DNA of 64,000 bases from Spirillospora albida. GTDB lineage: Bacteria; Actinomycetota; Actinomycetes; Streptosporangiales; Streptosporangiaceae. Position numbers and translations under genes: made by a program. Each line of letters opens with the position of its first letter. The stretch's first letter is position 1. This document shows, piece by piece, positions 9,458 to 18,289 of this stretch. The notes under the pieces were generated by a model that saw nothing but the letters and a program-made list of their open reading frames with translations, did not search any database and was not told where the DNA came from. The DNA is taken from positions 341,955-405,954 of the forward strand of contig NZ_JOFJ01000002.1 of NCBI RefSeq assembly GCF_000718255.1. The letters are read 5' to 3'.

Positions 9458-9679
9458 CGCCCCAACAATATGTGGATTGGCCCGTCACCGCTTCCGGATC
9501 GGAAAATGCGGGTCACGGGCGGGTGGTGTCATGGGTTCGCAGGGGCGACCGTGTCGCCGTTCCATACGGCGTAGAACACTAGCAACACCGCCATATCCCC
9601 TCAACCTAAACGCAACCGCAGGCCGATTTCTTCGCATTTGAAGGGATGTCCGGTACGTATCCGTGTGGCGAAATTCACC

Positions 9680-11389
9680 TTACGGAAACGCGACGTTCCA
9701 CTCACTGAGATGCAGCGCCGCGAGCACCGCCGCCCGGACGATCGCGGACGGCCGGTAGAGGTCCTTGTCATGCCACAGCGCCGGCTCGTCCGCCGCGCCG
9801 GCCGCGCCGCTGGTCAGTGACCGGATCAGCGCCGGACGCGCGCGCTCGACCGCCGCCGCCGCGCCCGGCGCGAATGACCCCCCGGTCAACATCAGCAGTT
9901 GGACCGCGTACGCCGTCTCCTCCGGGGTGCCCGCCCAGCGGCCCCACGAGCCGTCCGGCCGCTGCGAGCCGAGCACCCAGCGGCGCGCCGCCGCGACCGC
10001 CTCCGCCGACTCCCGCCCGCCGAACTTCGCGAGCGCGATCGCCGTGCACGCCGTGGCGTAATGCGGGGACGCGTGCCATCGATCGGCCCAGCTCCCGTCC
10101 GTCCGCTGCTGCCCGCGCAGCCAGCCCGCCACCTTCGCGGCCGTCGCGGCGTACCGCCCGGCCGCTTCGTCGCCGGGATCGGCGGTCACCAGAAATTGGC
10201 CGAATGCCTCAAGAACATGCGCGTTCGTCGTGATCGACGCACCGTCCTCGCCCTGCCAGGTGCAGAAGTGCGTGTCCAGCTCGTACAGGTACAGCGGATC
10301 GGGGCGGCGCGGCGCGTCCAGGAGCGCCAGCGCGTACAGGGCGCCCGCCGTGGTGTCGGCGTCCGCGGGCAGTCCGGCCGCGGCCGGGGTGCCCGCCGGG
10401 CCGAGCGGCGCGGTCAGGCTCAGCACCAGCTGCGGCGGCACGGTGACCGGGACGCCCGCGCGCCGCAGCCACGCCAGCACCCATCCCCGCTCGAACACCG
10501 TCAGCGGGAATCCGCAGGGCACCGGGCCGCCGTGCTGCGCGACCACCGTCTCCAGGTACCAGCGCGCCGGGTCGCCCGACTCGTCCGGTCCCTGCAGGCC
10601 GAGCCACGCCGCGGCCGCCGCCGGAGCGGCGCCGATCGTCCCGGTGTCCTCGGGGGACAGCTGCGGCAGCCCCGCCGCCTCCGGGCCGAGGACCTCCAGA
10701 GCGTGCAGCAGCTTCTGCGGCGGCTCCGCGCCCGACCCGAGCAGCGCCCGGACGAGCTGGAGCTTCGCCGTGTCCATGCCGTGCGGCGGGATCAGCCGGT
10801 GGCCCGCCCACGCGTCCAGACCCGGGACGGCCCGCTCCCGGAGCCGGTCCAGCGACGCGTTGATCCCGTCGATCAGCGCCGGCGTGATCAGCTCGATCGC
10901 CGGCAGGTCGGGCAGGTCGAGGACGGGCGCGGACGGCCCGCACATGTGCGCGGTGACGGCCCGGAGCGCCGCGTCCGCCGCCCGCACCAGCGGTGCCGCC
11001 GCGCCGGGGAGCGTTCCCGCCGGGCCGGTGAGGACGGACAGCAGCGCGTCCGCCGCGCTCAGCGTAGGGACGAGCGCGTACCCGTGGTCGGGAGCGCCCC
11101 ACGTCCCGTCCGGGTGCTGCCGCTCCAGGAGGTAGGCGACCCGCTCGGCGTGCCCGCTGAGCCACGGGGTGAGCGACACCAGCCGGCCGGTCTCGTACAC
11201 CGAGGGGGAGACCTGCCCCCACGGATGCGCGACCAGACCGGCGATCAGTTCGTGCGCCGCGGCCGCGATGTCCACCGCCGGGGAGCCGGTGCGCCGCTCG
11301 CCGTGTGCGGACCTGGAGCCGCGCGGAGCCGAGACGTGGTGTGCGGAAGGAGGAAGGGTCTCCGTCAGCGGACGGTCGTCGATGCTCAC
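9680..11389 (-). CDS. Class II diterpene cyclase (DXDTT type)
   Basis: This 569-residue protein has squalene/copalyl-cyclase-like alpha-alpha barrel repeats (DGTWG near residue 95, DGSWADRWHASPHYAT and DGSWGRWAGTPEETAYA QW-type repeats in the second half). The protonating motif is DADTT at about 343-347, a variant of DXDD like the DXDTT reported for the mycobacterial tuberculosinyl-diphosphate synthase Rv3377c. The predicted reaction is protonation-initiated cyclisation of geranylgeranyl diphosphate to a bicyclic diphosphate; the exact skeleton is unknown. The GTG start overlaps the stop of the class I synthase (GTGA), so the frame open further upstream is not used. It is the third gene of a three-gene operon with a P450. 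Confidence 0.85.
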   Translation of the reverse strand: MSIDDRPLTETLPPSAHHVSAPRGSRSAHGERRTGSPAVDIAAAAHELIAGLVAHPWGQVSPSVYETGRLVSLTPWLSGHAERVAYLLERQHPDGTWGAPDHGYALVPTLSAADALLSVLTGPAGTLPGAAAPLVRAADAALRAVTAHMCGPSAPVLDLPDLPAIELITPALIDGINASLDRLRERAVPGLDAWAGHRLIPPHGMDTAKLQLVRALLGSGAEPPQKLLHALEVLGPEAAGLPQLSPEDTGTIGAAPAAAAAWLGLQGPDESGDPARWYLETVVAQHGGPVPCGFPLTVFERGWVLAWLRRAGVPVTVPPQLVLSLTAPLGPAGTPAAAGLPADADTTAGALYALALLDAPRRPDPLYLYELDTHFCTWQGEDGASITTNAHVLEAFGQFLVTADPGDEAAGRYAATAAKVAGWLRGQQRTDGSWADRWHASPHYATACTAIALAKFGGRESAEAVAAARRWVLGSQRPDGSWGRWAGTPEETAYAVQLLMLTGGSFAPGAAAAVERARPALIRSLTSGAAGAADEPALWHDKDLYRPSAIVRAAVLAALHLSEWNVAFP

Positions 11390-12297
11390 AGCGTGCCCCA
11401 GAAGTCGGTTACCCCATAGAAGCCCGTGCAGAAGTCCATCTGGCGTTCCATGTAGTCGGCGAGATCCGGCGCGGTGGGCCGGACGTCCGCGAGCAGCAGG
11501 CGCGCCTCCCCGGTGAGCGCCGCGACGCGCTCCTCGACCTGACGGGGAGTGCGGTCCAGCATCAGGGCGTTGAGGTCGCCCCACTGCTTGTCCCGCTCGT
11601 ACGTCCCGATGTCGTTCAGGAGGCGGATGACCCGCTGGACGGCCCAGCTCGCCTCCCGCACGGCGGACACGTCCCCGTGCCCTCCGGACGCGATCCAGTG
11701 CGAGGCGAAAACGACCGAGAAGCCGAGGTTGTCGGCGTTCGCCAGATACCGCTCGAAGGTCGGCGCGCCGCCGCCGTTCTTCAGCGCCGCATTCCAGTCC
11801 CATTCGAGGGCCATGGCGTCGAGCATGCGCCGGAACTCGTCCAGCCAGGCGTCGCGGAGGGCGGGGAAGGCGGGCATGGCCGCGAGTTCGTCCCGGACAT
11901 CGGCGAGGAACCGGCTGAGATCAGCGTTCCCGCCGCTCCCGTCCCCGCCTTCGGCGATGGCGGCGCACCCCCGGACGAGCGCGGTGACCTCCGCCCGGGA
12001 CGCGGCCTTGTAGTCGATCAGCCAGTCGAGGCCGAAGCACCACAGGCACATCCGGTTGGCCATCCGCAGGTCCGCGGCGGTGCGGCCGGGACCGCTGAAC
12101 GCCGCCGCGAGCGCGAGCGTGCTGAACAGCGCCGGGTCGAACGCGTCCGACCCGTACAGGCCCGGGTACTCGGCGGCCCACGACCGCATCTGGCGCTGCG
12201 ACTGGCCCGCCACGGCGCAGATCGTCCCCGATTCCAGTGCCGCGGTCGGGACGGTATGCGGAGGTTCCGCGGGACGCTCGGACGTCGCCGCGGTCAT
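11386..12297 (-). CDS. Class I terpene synthase with variant metal-binding motifs
   Basis: This 303-residue terpene synthase-fold protein would ionise the diphosphate made by the adjacent class II cyclase. The usual DDxxD is reduced to DWLID (about residues 91-95), and the NSE triad is N228-D229-x-x-T232-x-x-x-D236, with Thr and Asp in place of Ser and Glu. Both replacements are conservative, so activity is likely, but metal binding may differ. The ATG overlaps the P450 stop (ATGA) and its own stop overlaps the cyclase GTG. A product cannot be deduced. It could be a sesquiterpene synthase by size, but its coupling to a class II cyclase argues for a diterpene. Confidence 0.8.
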   Translation of the reverse strand: MTAATSERPAEPPHTVPTAALESGTICAVAGQSQRQMRSWAAEYPGLYGSDAFDPALFSTLALAAAFSGPGRTAADLRMANRMCLWCFGLDWLIDYKAASRAEVTALVRGCAAIAEGGDGSGGNADLSRFLADVRDELAAMPAFPALRDAWLDEFRRMLDAMALEWDWNAALKNGGGAPTFERYLANADNLGFSVVFASHWIASGGHGDVSAVREASWAVQRVIRLLNDIGTYERDKQWGDLNALMLDRTPRQVEERVAALTGEARLLLADVRPTAPDLADYMERQMDFCTGFYGVTDFWGTL

Positions 12298-13673
12298 GAC
12301 GCCGGCTCGCCGTCGATCGGCTTCAGGACGAGGTGCAGCGGCTGGTTCGGGCGCAGGGTCGCGCCGATCCGGGCCTGCACCGGACCGTCCGTCGGCAGGA
12401 GGGAAGGGGTGTAGCGGCTCAGGATGCTGGTCAGGATGAGCTCCGCCTCCATGTTGAAGACGTGCCGTCCGATGCACTGATGAGGACCCCCGCCGAACGG
12501 GTAGTAGCCGTAGCGGTGATGGGCGCGGACCCGCTCCGGGCCGAACCGCTCCGGATCGAACTCCAGCGGGTTCTCCCACACCGACTCCAGCCGGTGGGTG
12601 AGGAACGGGCTGACGAGGACGGTCTGCCCCGCCTTCACCTTCACCCCGCCGATGCCGGTGTCCTTCAACGCGATGCGCGGGAAGATCCACCCGACCGGGT
12701 ACATGCGCAGGAGCTCCTGGACGACCTGCTTCACGTACGGCAGTTCGCGGAGGTGCTCGGGCTTGACGTCGTCCGTCCCGACGACCCGCCGGATCTCCTC
12801 CTGGAGCCGCCCCGCGACCTCGGGCCGGCTCTCCAGCATGGGCCAGATCCAGGTCAGCGCGACCGTCGTCGTCTCGGTGCTGGTCGCCCACATGGCGAGC
12901 AGGTTGCTGCGCACCCACTCGTCGCCGAGCCCGCTGCCCTCGGTCATCCGCGCCTTGCAGAGCGCGGTGAAGATGTCGTAGCCCTCGCCCGCGTCGTACC
13001 GGAACCGGTCGACGAGCTCGTAGAGCGTCTCGTCCATCACCTTCAGCCCGTCCGCGAACGCGGCGTCGCCGGGCAGCGGGATCGAGCGCGGGACGAACGG
13101 CAGCAGGAAGCGGAACGCGATCGAGGTGGCGAGCTGCTCCATGGCGGGGATCATCCGGTCGGCCTCCGCCTGCCGGATCTTGTCGCCGAACAGCACCTTG
13201 ATGACGGTCTCGTGGACGATCCGCCCCATCTCCGGCAGCACCTCGATGGGGGTGCCGTTCCGGGCCGGCTCGTCCAGCTGCACCACCGCGGCGTTGATCG
13301 CCCGCGCCATGGCGTCGCTGAGCGACCGGATCGTGCGGGTCGAGAACACCGGCTGCAGGATGCGCTTGCTGCGCTCCCATTCCTCGTACTCGGACATGAT
13401 GCTGTCGCCGAAGAGGCTGTTGAGCGGACGCCAGAACGTGCCGTCCCGGACGAAGTTCTCCGACTCCCCGCGCAGGACCTGCTGGACGTGGTCCGGATGG
13501 GTGACCAGGAAGGGACGTGATGCGCCGAGGTCGATCCGCGCCACCTCGCCGCCGGCCTCGGTGCTGATGCGCTCCAGCTCCCGCAACGGGTCGCGCACGA
13601 ACCGCGCGACCGTGCGGTGGAGCGGAAAGTTCCTGGCCTTCCGTACCGGAAAGCCGCCGACGTCAACCGACAT
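12294..13673 (-). CDS. Cytochrome P450 of the terpene operon
   Basis: This 459-residue P450 has the heme-binding loop FGGGPHQCIGRHVF near residue 405, the K-helix ELLRM, and an I-helix segment ATSTETTTV in which the usual acidic-threonine pair is preserved as E-T. It presumably hydroxylates the terpene made by the two downstream enzymes. It is the first gene of the operon and overlaps the class I synthase by four bases. No ferredoxin or reductase gene is adjacent, so electrons must come from elsewhere. The longer-than-usual N-terminal part and late heme loop resemble terpene-modifying P450s such as pentalenene oxidases (impression, not a search result). Confidence 0.92.
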   Translation of the reverse strand: MSVDVGGFPVRKARNFPLHRTVARFVRDPLRELERISTEAGGEVARIDLGASRPFLVTHPDHVQQVLRGESENFVRDGTFWRPLNSLFGDSIMSEYEEWERSKRILQPVFSTRTIRSLSDAMARAINAAVVQLDEPARNGTPIEVLPEMGRIVHETVIKVLFGDKIRQAEADRMIPAMEQLATSIAFRFLLPFVPRSIPLPGDAAFADGLKVMDETLYELVDRFRYDAGEGYDIFTALCKARMTEGSGLGDEWVRSNLLAMWATSTETTTVALTWIWPMLESRPEVAGRLQEEIRRVVGTDDVKPEHLRELPYVKQVVQELLRMYPVGWIFPRIALKDTGIGGVKVKAGQTVLVSPFLTHRLESVWENPLEFDPERFGPERVRAHHRYGYYPFGGGPHQCIGRHVFNMEAELILTSILSRYTPSLLPTDGPVQARIGATLRPNQPLHLVLKPIDGEPAS

Positions 13674-14036
13674 TCTCGACTGCCCCTCGATGTGAAGTTG
13701 AAGGCGATCCGGGCCCGTCTGGGGGCCGCCGGGCAGGGTGGGTCGACGGCGCGTCAGATGGGCGATTGGTGGTCTCTGTCCGCGTCTATGAGCCTTGGGT
13801 GATTTGTAGCGTTAAGTGGGAGTATCACATGATCATTTAACGCCTTCAAGGGTCGAGCGGGCAGCAGAGTATGGCCGTTATGAGTGACCTCGATCACTTG
13901 ATGAACGGCTTGTCTCATTTGTCGAGATGTCCTGACTGGATCGCCCCAGGTGGCGGACAGGTCAGGTCAACTCAGTCAGGAGGGAGGTAGCAGAGCGGAC
14001 ACAGAGGGTGTATGTCCGAGAAAAGGCCGGAATTCG
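13674..14036 (-). promoter_or_regulatory. Upstream region of the terpene operon with a candidate operator
   Basis: This 363-base gap lies before the P450 start. It is AT-richer than its surroundings. A seven-base inverted repeat, GCGTTAA at 13809-13815 and TTAACGC at 13837-13843, encloses a second palindrome ATGATCAT (13829-13836). A related GATCA-type word recurs around 13889-13895. This looks like a repressor or activator site controlling the terpene operon, but no cluster-linked regulator is present. No convincing -35/-10 pair could be fixed, and no coding sequence was seen. Confidence 0.4.
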
Positions 14037-14411
14037 CTATTCAGCGTCGGACAGGATGGCCTGCCACGCGAATCCACCGGACACACGGAACTCCCCGACC
14101 ACCTCGCGGCCGCCGCACGTGGCCGTGATCGGATGGGTGCCGGCCTCCGCGGTGCGGCGCACGACCGCGACCCCGCCGCCCTTTCGCAGCGTCACCGGCA
14201 GGACGAACACCCGCGAGGCCACCCGTCCACCGCGCGGGCACCCCGGCACCGCGACCTCGACCCGCTGCCCCGGCCGCGCAACCCCGGGACGCACCGCGAT
14301 CCCCTCGTCCTCGACCGTCTTCGCGCCCGCCGTCGCCAGGCCCGTCACGGGGGCCGCGAACCCGGCCGCGACCAGGGCCGTTCCCAACACCGCAACGCTG
14401 AGCAGACGCAA
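14037..14411 (-). CDS. Small secreted protein, function unknown
   Basis: This 124-residue protein has a clear Sec signal peptide (MRLLSV followed by an Ala/Leu-rich core and an AxA-type cleavage region near residue 25-30). The mature part contains two cysteines, in PGCPRGGR and TATCGG, which could form a disulfide in an Ig-like or beta-sandwich fold. A ribosome-binding sequence AGGAGGCTCC lies just upstream of the ATG. I do not recognise the family. It is transcribed on the minus strand between rarD and the terpene operon, separated by gaps on both sides. Confidence 0.7.
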   Translation of the reverse strand: MRLLSVAVLGTALVAAGFAAPVTGLATAGAKTVEDEGIAVRPGVARPGQRVEVAVPGCPRGGRVASRVFVLPVTLRKGGGVAVVRRTAEAGTHPITATCGGREVVGEFRVSGGFAWQAILSDAE

Positions 14412-14468
14412 CAGGAGGCTCCTTCGGGCCGGAATGTGACGTCCGGCACTTTAGTGCCTGCGGCCCGC

Positions 14469-15347
14469 TCAGTGCACCGTTTCCAGCACGGGCCTTCGCC
14501 GGATGGCCCGCGCCCCGTCCCACGTCAGTGCCACCAGGGCCACCCAGACCAGCAGGAACCCGGCCCAGCGGCTCGCGGGCATCGCCTCGTGCTGCACCAG
14601 CAGCCCGATGAGGAACTGGAGCACGGGAGCCAGGTACTGGAGCATCCCCATCATGCTCAGCGGCAGCCGGGTCGCCGCCGCGTTGAACAGCATCAGCGGG
14701 ATCGCCGTCACCACACCGGCCCCCACCAGCAGCAACACGTGCCCGGTGCCCTCGCTCCCGAACGTCCCGCCACCGATCCACACCACGTACCCCAGCGCCG
14801 GGACGAGCATCACCGCCGTCTCGACGCTCAGACTCTCCGCCGACGGCATGGCGGCGAACTTCTTGAGCAGCCCGTAGGTCGCGAACGAGAACGCGAGGAC
14901 CAGCGCGATCCACGGCGGCCGCCCGTAGTCGGCGGTCAGCACCAGCACCGCCGCGGTCCCGAGCCCGACCGCCGCCCACTGCCACGCCCGCAGCCGCTCC
15001 CGGAAGATCACGACCCCGAACAGCACGCTGATCAGGGGATTGATGAAGTACCCGAGCGCCGCCTCGATCGTGTGCCCGGAGTTGACGGCGTAGATGTACG
15101 TCGCCCAGTTCACCGAGATGATCACGGCCGCCGCGCTCAGCAGCCCGAACCGCCGCGCCCCGAGCGTCCGGATCCAGCCCCAGTTCCGCGCCGCCGCCAG
15201 GACGACCACCACGGCGACCAGCGACCACACGATCCGATGGGCCAGGATCTCCACCGCGCCGGCCGGCTTCAGCAGCGGCCAGTACAGCGGGAACAGCCCC
15301 CACAGCCCGTACGCGGCGGCGCCGTACCCCAACCCCTGACGATTCAC
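14469..15347 (-). CDS. rarD: RarD-type EamA (drug/metabolite) permease
   Basis: This 292-residue inner-membrane protein has ten predicted helices and two EamA repeats. The N-terminus (NRQGLGYGAAAYGLWGLFPLYWPLL) and HRIVWSL, GYFINPL and MLQYLAPV motifs are typical of RarD proteins, whose substrate is not established. I place the start at the GTG at 15347 because family members begin there; the longer frame to ATG 15413 would run through the promoter shared with msrA, which starts at 15412 on the other strand. Confidence 0.88.
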   Translation of the reverse strand: MNRQGLGYGAAAYGLWGLFPLYWPLLKPAGAVEILAHRIVWSLVAVVVVLAAARNWGWIRTLGARRFGLLSAAAVIISVNWATYIYAVNSGHTIEAALGYFINPLISVLFGVVIFRERLRAWQWAAVGLGTAAVLVLTADYGRPPWIALVLAFSFATYGLLKKFAAMPSAESLSVETAVMLVPALGYVVWIGGGTFGSEGTGHVLLLVGAGVVTAIPLMLFNAAATRLPLSMMGMLQYLAPVLQFLIGLLVQHEAMPASRWAGFLLVWVALVALTWDGARAIRRRPVLETVH

Positions 15348-15411
15348 GAGAGCACGATACCAGCACGTAATTAGCCAAATCAGACACACTACTGTCGAGT
15401 ACGCTGGGACC

Positions 15412-16056
<645 letters not shown>

Positions 16057-16072
16057 CGGCAACGACTGAAGT

Positions 16073-16093
16073 TTTGCTACTTGAGGTAGTAAA
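16073..16093 (+). promoter_or_regulatory. Candidate VapB operator
   Basis: This is a 21-base imperfect inverted repeat with outer arms TTTGCT and AGTAAA, just before the antitoxin ATG at 16102. It contains the word GAGGTAGTAAA, repeated exactly at 17365-17375. Position and symmetry fit an autoregulatory site for the toxin-antitoxin pair. The spacing to the ATG leaves no room for a Shine-Dalgarno sequence, so the antitoxin mRNA may be leaderless. Confidence 0.5.
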
Positions 16094-16101
16094 CTGCGGG
16101 C

Positions 16102-16413
16102 ATGGCTGCGGAGGAGAAGGAGTTCGGGCTGGGTGAAGGCCCGGCGGTGAAGGCGAGCGTCTCGCTGAGAGCCGGGAACATTCGTGCTGTCCGCGAACGG
16201 GTGGGAACCCGCGGCTTCTCCGCCTACGTCGACGCCGCCGTTGAGCGTCAGATCGAGCGGGACCTGCTCGAAGAGGCACTGCAGGCCAATGAGGACGCCT
16301 CGGGTCCGATCCCGCAGGCGCTTCGCGACGAGGCCGCAGATCTCTTCCGTGCGGTCAAGGCGGCGCCCGAGTTGCAGGAGGGCGCCGAGTGGGCCGGGCA
16401 CGAAGCAGGCTGA
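16102..16413 (+). CDS. VapB-like antitoxin
   Basis: This 103-residue protein is charged and mostly helical. The N-terminal part (VKASVSLRAGNIRAVRERVGTRGFSAYVDAAVERQIERDLLEE) has the strand-helix-helix pattern of ribbon-helix-helix antitoxins, and the C-terminal part is a probable toxin-binding tail. It overlaps the downstream PIN-domain gene by 25 bases, the standard antitoxin-toxin arrangement. Function is inferred from this context. A small palindromic site precedes it. Confidence 0.75.
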   Translation: MAAEEKEFGLGEGPAVKASVSLRAGNIRAVRERVGTRGFSAYVDAAVERQIERDLLEEALQANEDASGPIPQALRDEAADLFRAVKAAPELQEGAEWAGHEAG

Positions 16414-16805
16414 GCGCGGGGACGCTCGTCCTCGACTGTGAGGGCCTGGTCAAGTGGTGCGGGGCCGATCAACGCGTCACCGCTCTGGTCCGCGAAGCCC
16501 AGGACAACGATTTCCGCGTGATGATCAGTGCGCTCACCCCGATCGAAGCCCAGGACGTCCGGACCAAGCCGGACAGGCTTCGTTGGTATCTGTCCAGGCT
16601 CCGCATCGAACCGGTCACCGAAGAGATCAGCACGGTGGCCGTCGACCTGCTTCGCGCTCACCGCCTTCACGGGCACAAGTACGCGATCGACGCGGTCGTC
16701 GCTTCGACCGCGCTCCAGGCCCCCAAGCCCGTCGTCCTTCTGACCTCCGACGAGGACGACATGACGACCCTCTGCGGAAAGGGCATCAAGGTGGTAGCCG
16801 TATGA
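16389..16805 (+). CDS. PIN-domain ribonuclease toxin, VapC-like
   Basis: This 138-residue PIN-domain protein is a candidate RNase. Acidic active-site residues are visible: the N-terminal VLDCEG aspartate, a middle acidic residue around SALTPIEAQD, the YAIDAVVAS aspartate, and the C-terminal TSDEDDM cluster. The GTG start lies inside the antitoxin gene. In this family the toxin cleaves tRNA or rRNA when not bound by VapB; the target here is unknown. Confidence 0.8.
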   Translation: MGRARSRLSAGTLVLDCEGLVKWCGADQRVTALVREAQDNDFRVMISALTPIEAQDVRTKPDRLRWYLSRLRIEPVTEEISTVAVDLLRAHRLHGHKYAIDAVVASTALQAPKPVVLLTSDEDDMTTLCGKGIKVVAV

Positions 16806-16993
16806 CCCGCCCCGCCCCCAGCCCGGCTCTTGGGCACTGACGGCTACCACCAGCCCGGTGAGGGAGGCGCCGGCACTCGCTCTGGACGGTGAACTCGGCA
16901 TCCGTGTCGACATCGGTGCAGATCAGCATGGTTTCAGGTGGGATAGATTGACGTCGTGTCGCTCGTGGATCTTGTGTGGGGGTGCCCGGTTCG

Positions 16994-17344
16994 ATGCGGA
17001 TGAAGGCCCTGTCGTCGGCGGCGTTCCTGTGCATGATCGTTGCGGTCCTGACCGTCCCGCGTGAGCCGTATCTGATCGCTGTTGTGAGCTGGGCGGCGGG
17101 ATTCGTCCTCACGTTCGCCGCGGTGCTGGCCGCGGGGGGCGTGAAGGCCTTCAGTTACCGCATCACCTGGGCGTTGACCGGCTCGGCCATCCTGTCGGCG
17201 TCCATCCTCATCGAGGGCTTCTTCGGGGTCGACAGCACGACACCGGGATTGATTCTGGCGGTGGCGTGCTCCGCCCCGATGGCCTGGAGGCGTAGCCTGT
17301 GGCCGCCGTCGGCCCCGCCCCGAAGCCTGAGTGAGCAGGGTTGA
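16994..17344 (+). CDS. Small membrane protein, function unknown
   Basis: This 116-residue protein has three to four hydrophobic segments separated by short loops, including ITWALTGSAILSASILIEGFFGV. I use the ATG at 16994; a GTG at 16976 would add six residues. No family is recognised. It follows the toxin-antitoxin pair on the same strand after a 188-base gap and ends just before a repeat of the VapB operator-like sequence. Codon use looks native. Confidence 0.55.
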   Translation: MRMKALSSAAFLCMIVAVLTVPREPYLIAVVSWAAGFVLTFAAVLAAGGVKAFSYRITWALTGSAILSASILIEGFFGVDSTTPGLILAVACSAPMAWRRSLWPPSAPPRSLSEQG

Positions 17345-17354
17345 CCACCTGCAC

Positions 17355-17375
17355 TTTACTCCTCGAGGTAGTAAA
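17355..17375 (+). repeat. Second copy of the VapB operator-like repeat
   Basis: This 21-base site matches 16073-16093 at 18 of 21 positions in direct orientation and has outer arms TTTACT/AGTAAA around a CCTCGAGG core. No gene starts downstream on the plus strand. It may be the leftover promoter of a lost toxin-antitoxin copy, or one end of a mobile segment. Confidence 0.5.
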
Positions 17376-17400
17376 ACTCCTGGCCGCGGAGGTCTCCTGG

Positions 17401-18096
17401 TCAGTCCAGGAAGGCGGAGGAGACGGGTGACTGGGCTGTGGACGCGTCCGCCAGGTGGGTCGTCCCGCCGCCGACCACGCGGAATCCGTACTGGCCGTTG
17501 GGGCGCCACAACTCGGTGACCGTGCAGTTCGGAACGTTGCACGCGCCGTTGAAGTGGCGGAAGGCCCGCATCGCGGCGACGTCCGGGACGGTGACGCCGG
17601 TGAGGACCGACCAGATCACCGCCTTCATGAAGAGGCCGTGCGTGAACACCGCGACCATTCCCTCGTCGGGGAGCGCGGCGAGCCGCTCCAGGAAGGCGTT
17701 GGCCCGCGCGATGAGCGCCACGAACGACTCGCCGTCGCCGTCGTTCACGTACGCGGGGTCGGCGCGTTCCCAATATGCCTCGGCGAATGGGCGCCTCTGC
17801 TCGCCGGTGGTCCGCGGCCCGTGCAGCGCACCGAGATAGGTGAACTCCTCGACGGGCCATTCCTCGTACGGCACCGCAGGGAACCGCTCGACGGTCGCTT
17901 CGGCGGTCTGCCGCGCGCGGACGAACGGTGAGCTCACGATGAGGTCGGGCGGCGCCGTGAACGCCGCGGCCATCCGCGCGGCCTGCTCCCGGCCGAGCGC
18001 CGTGAGCGGGGCCGCGCCCGGCCCGTTCGTCGGCAGGCCGGCGTTCGACTCGCTCTGCCCATGCCGGATCATCCACACCCGTCGCACATTGATCAT
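17401..18096 (-). CDS. Histidine phosphatase (phosphoglycerate mutase-like)
   Basis: This 231-residue cytosolic protein belongs to the histidine-phosphatase superfamily. The phospho-histidine motif MIRHGQSESN is at about residue 9-18, the second catalytic histidine lies in VAVFTHGLFMKAV, and two conserved arginines follow the usual spacing. The start ATG at 18096 precedes the catalytic motif directly; the open frame further upstream has no family similarity. Substrate is not predictable: such proteins include mutases, phosphatases and cobalamin-pathway enzymes. Confidence 0.85.
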   Translation of the reverse strand: MINVRRVWMIRHGQSESNAGLPTNGPGAAPLTALGREQAARMAAAFTAPPDLIVSSPFVRARQTAEATVERFPAVPYEEWPVEEFTYLGALHGPRTTGEQRRPFAEAYWERADPAYVNDGDGESFVALIARANAFLERLAALPDEGMVAVFTHGLFMKAVIWSVLTGVTVPDVAAMRAFRHFNGACNVPNCTVTELWRPNGQYGFRVVGGGTTHLADASTAQSPVSSAFLD

Positions 18097-18289
18097 GCCG
18101 ACAGGCTGACACACCGTCCCCCGACAATGGTCAGAAGTGTGCGAGGAGGCCCGAAAGTGAACGAGGCGGACGGGCACCGCGGTGCAGACGACGAAGGGGC
18201 GGGCTCTCTTCTGAGGAGCATCCATGGCCTGTTTCCGGTCTGCGTCGCGGGGTACTCCCGGCCGGACAAGCCGTATCGGGGAGCGGACC

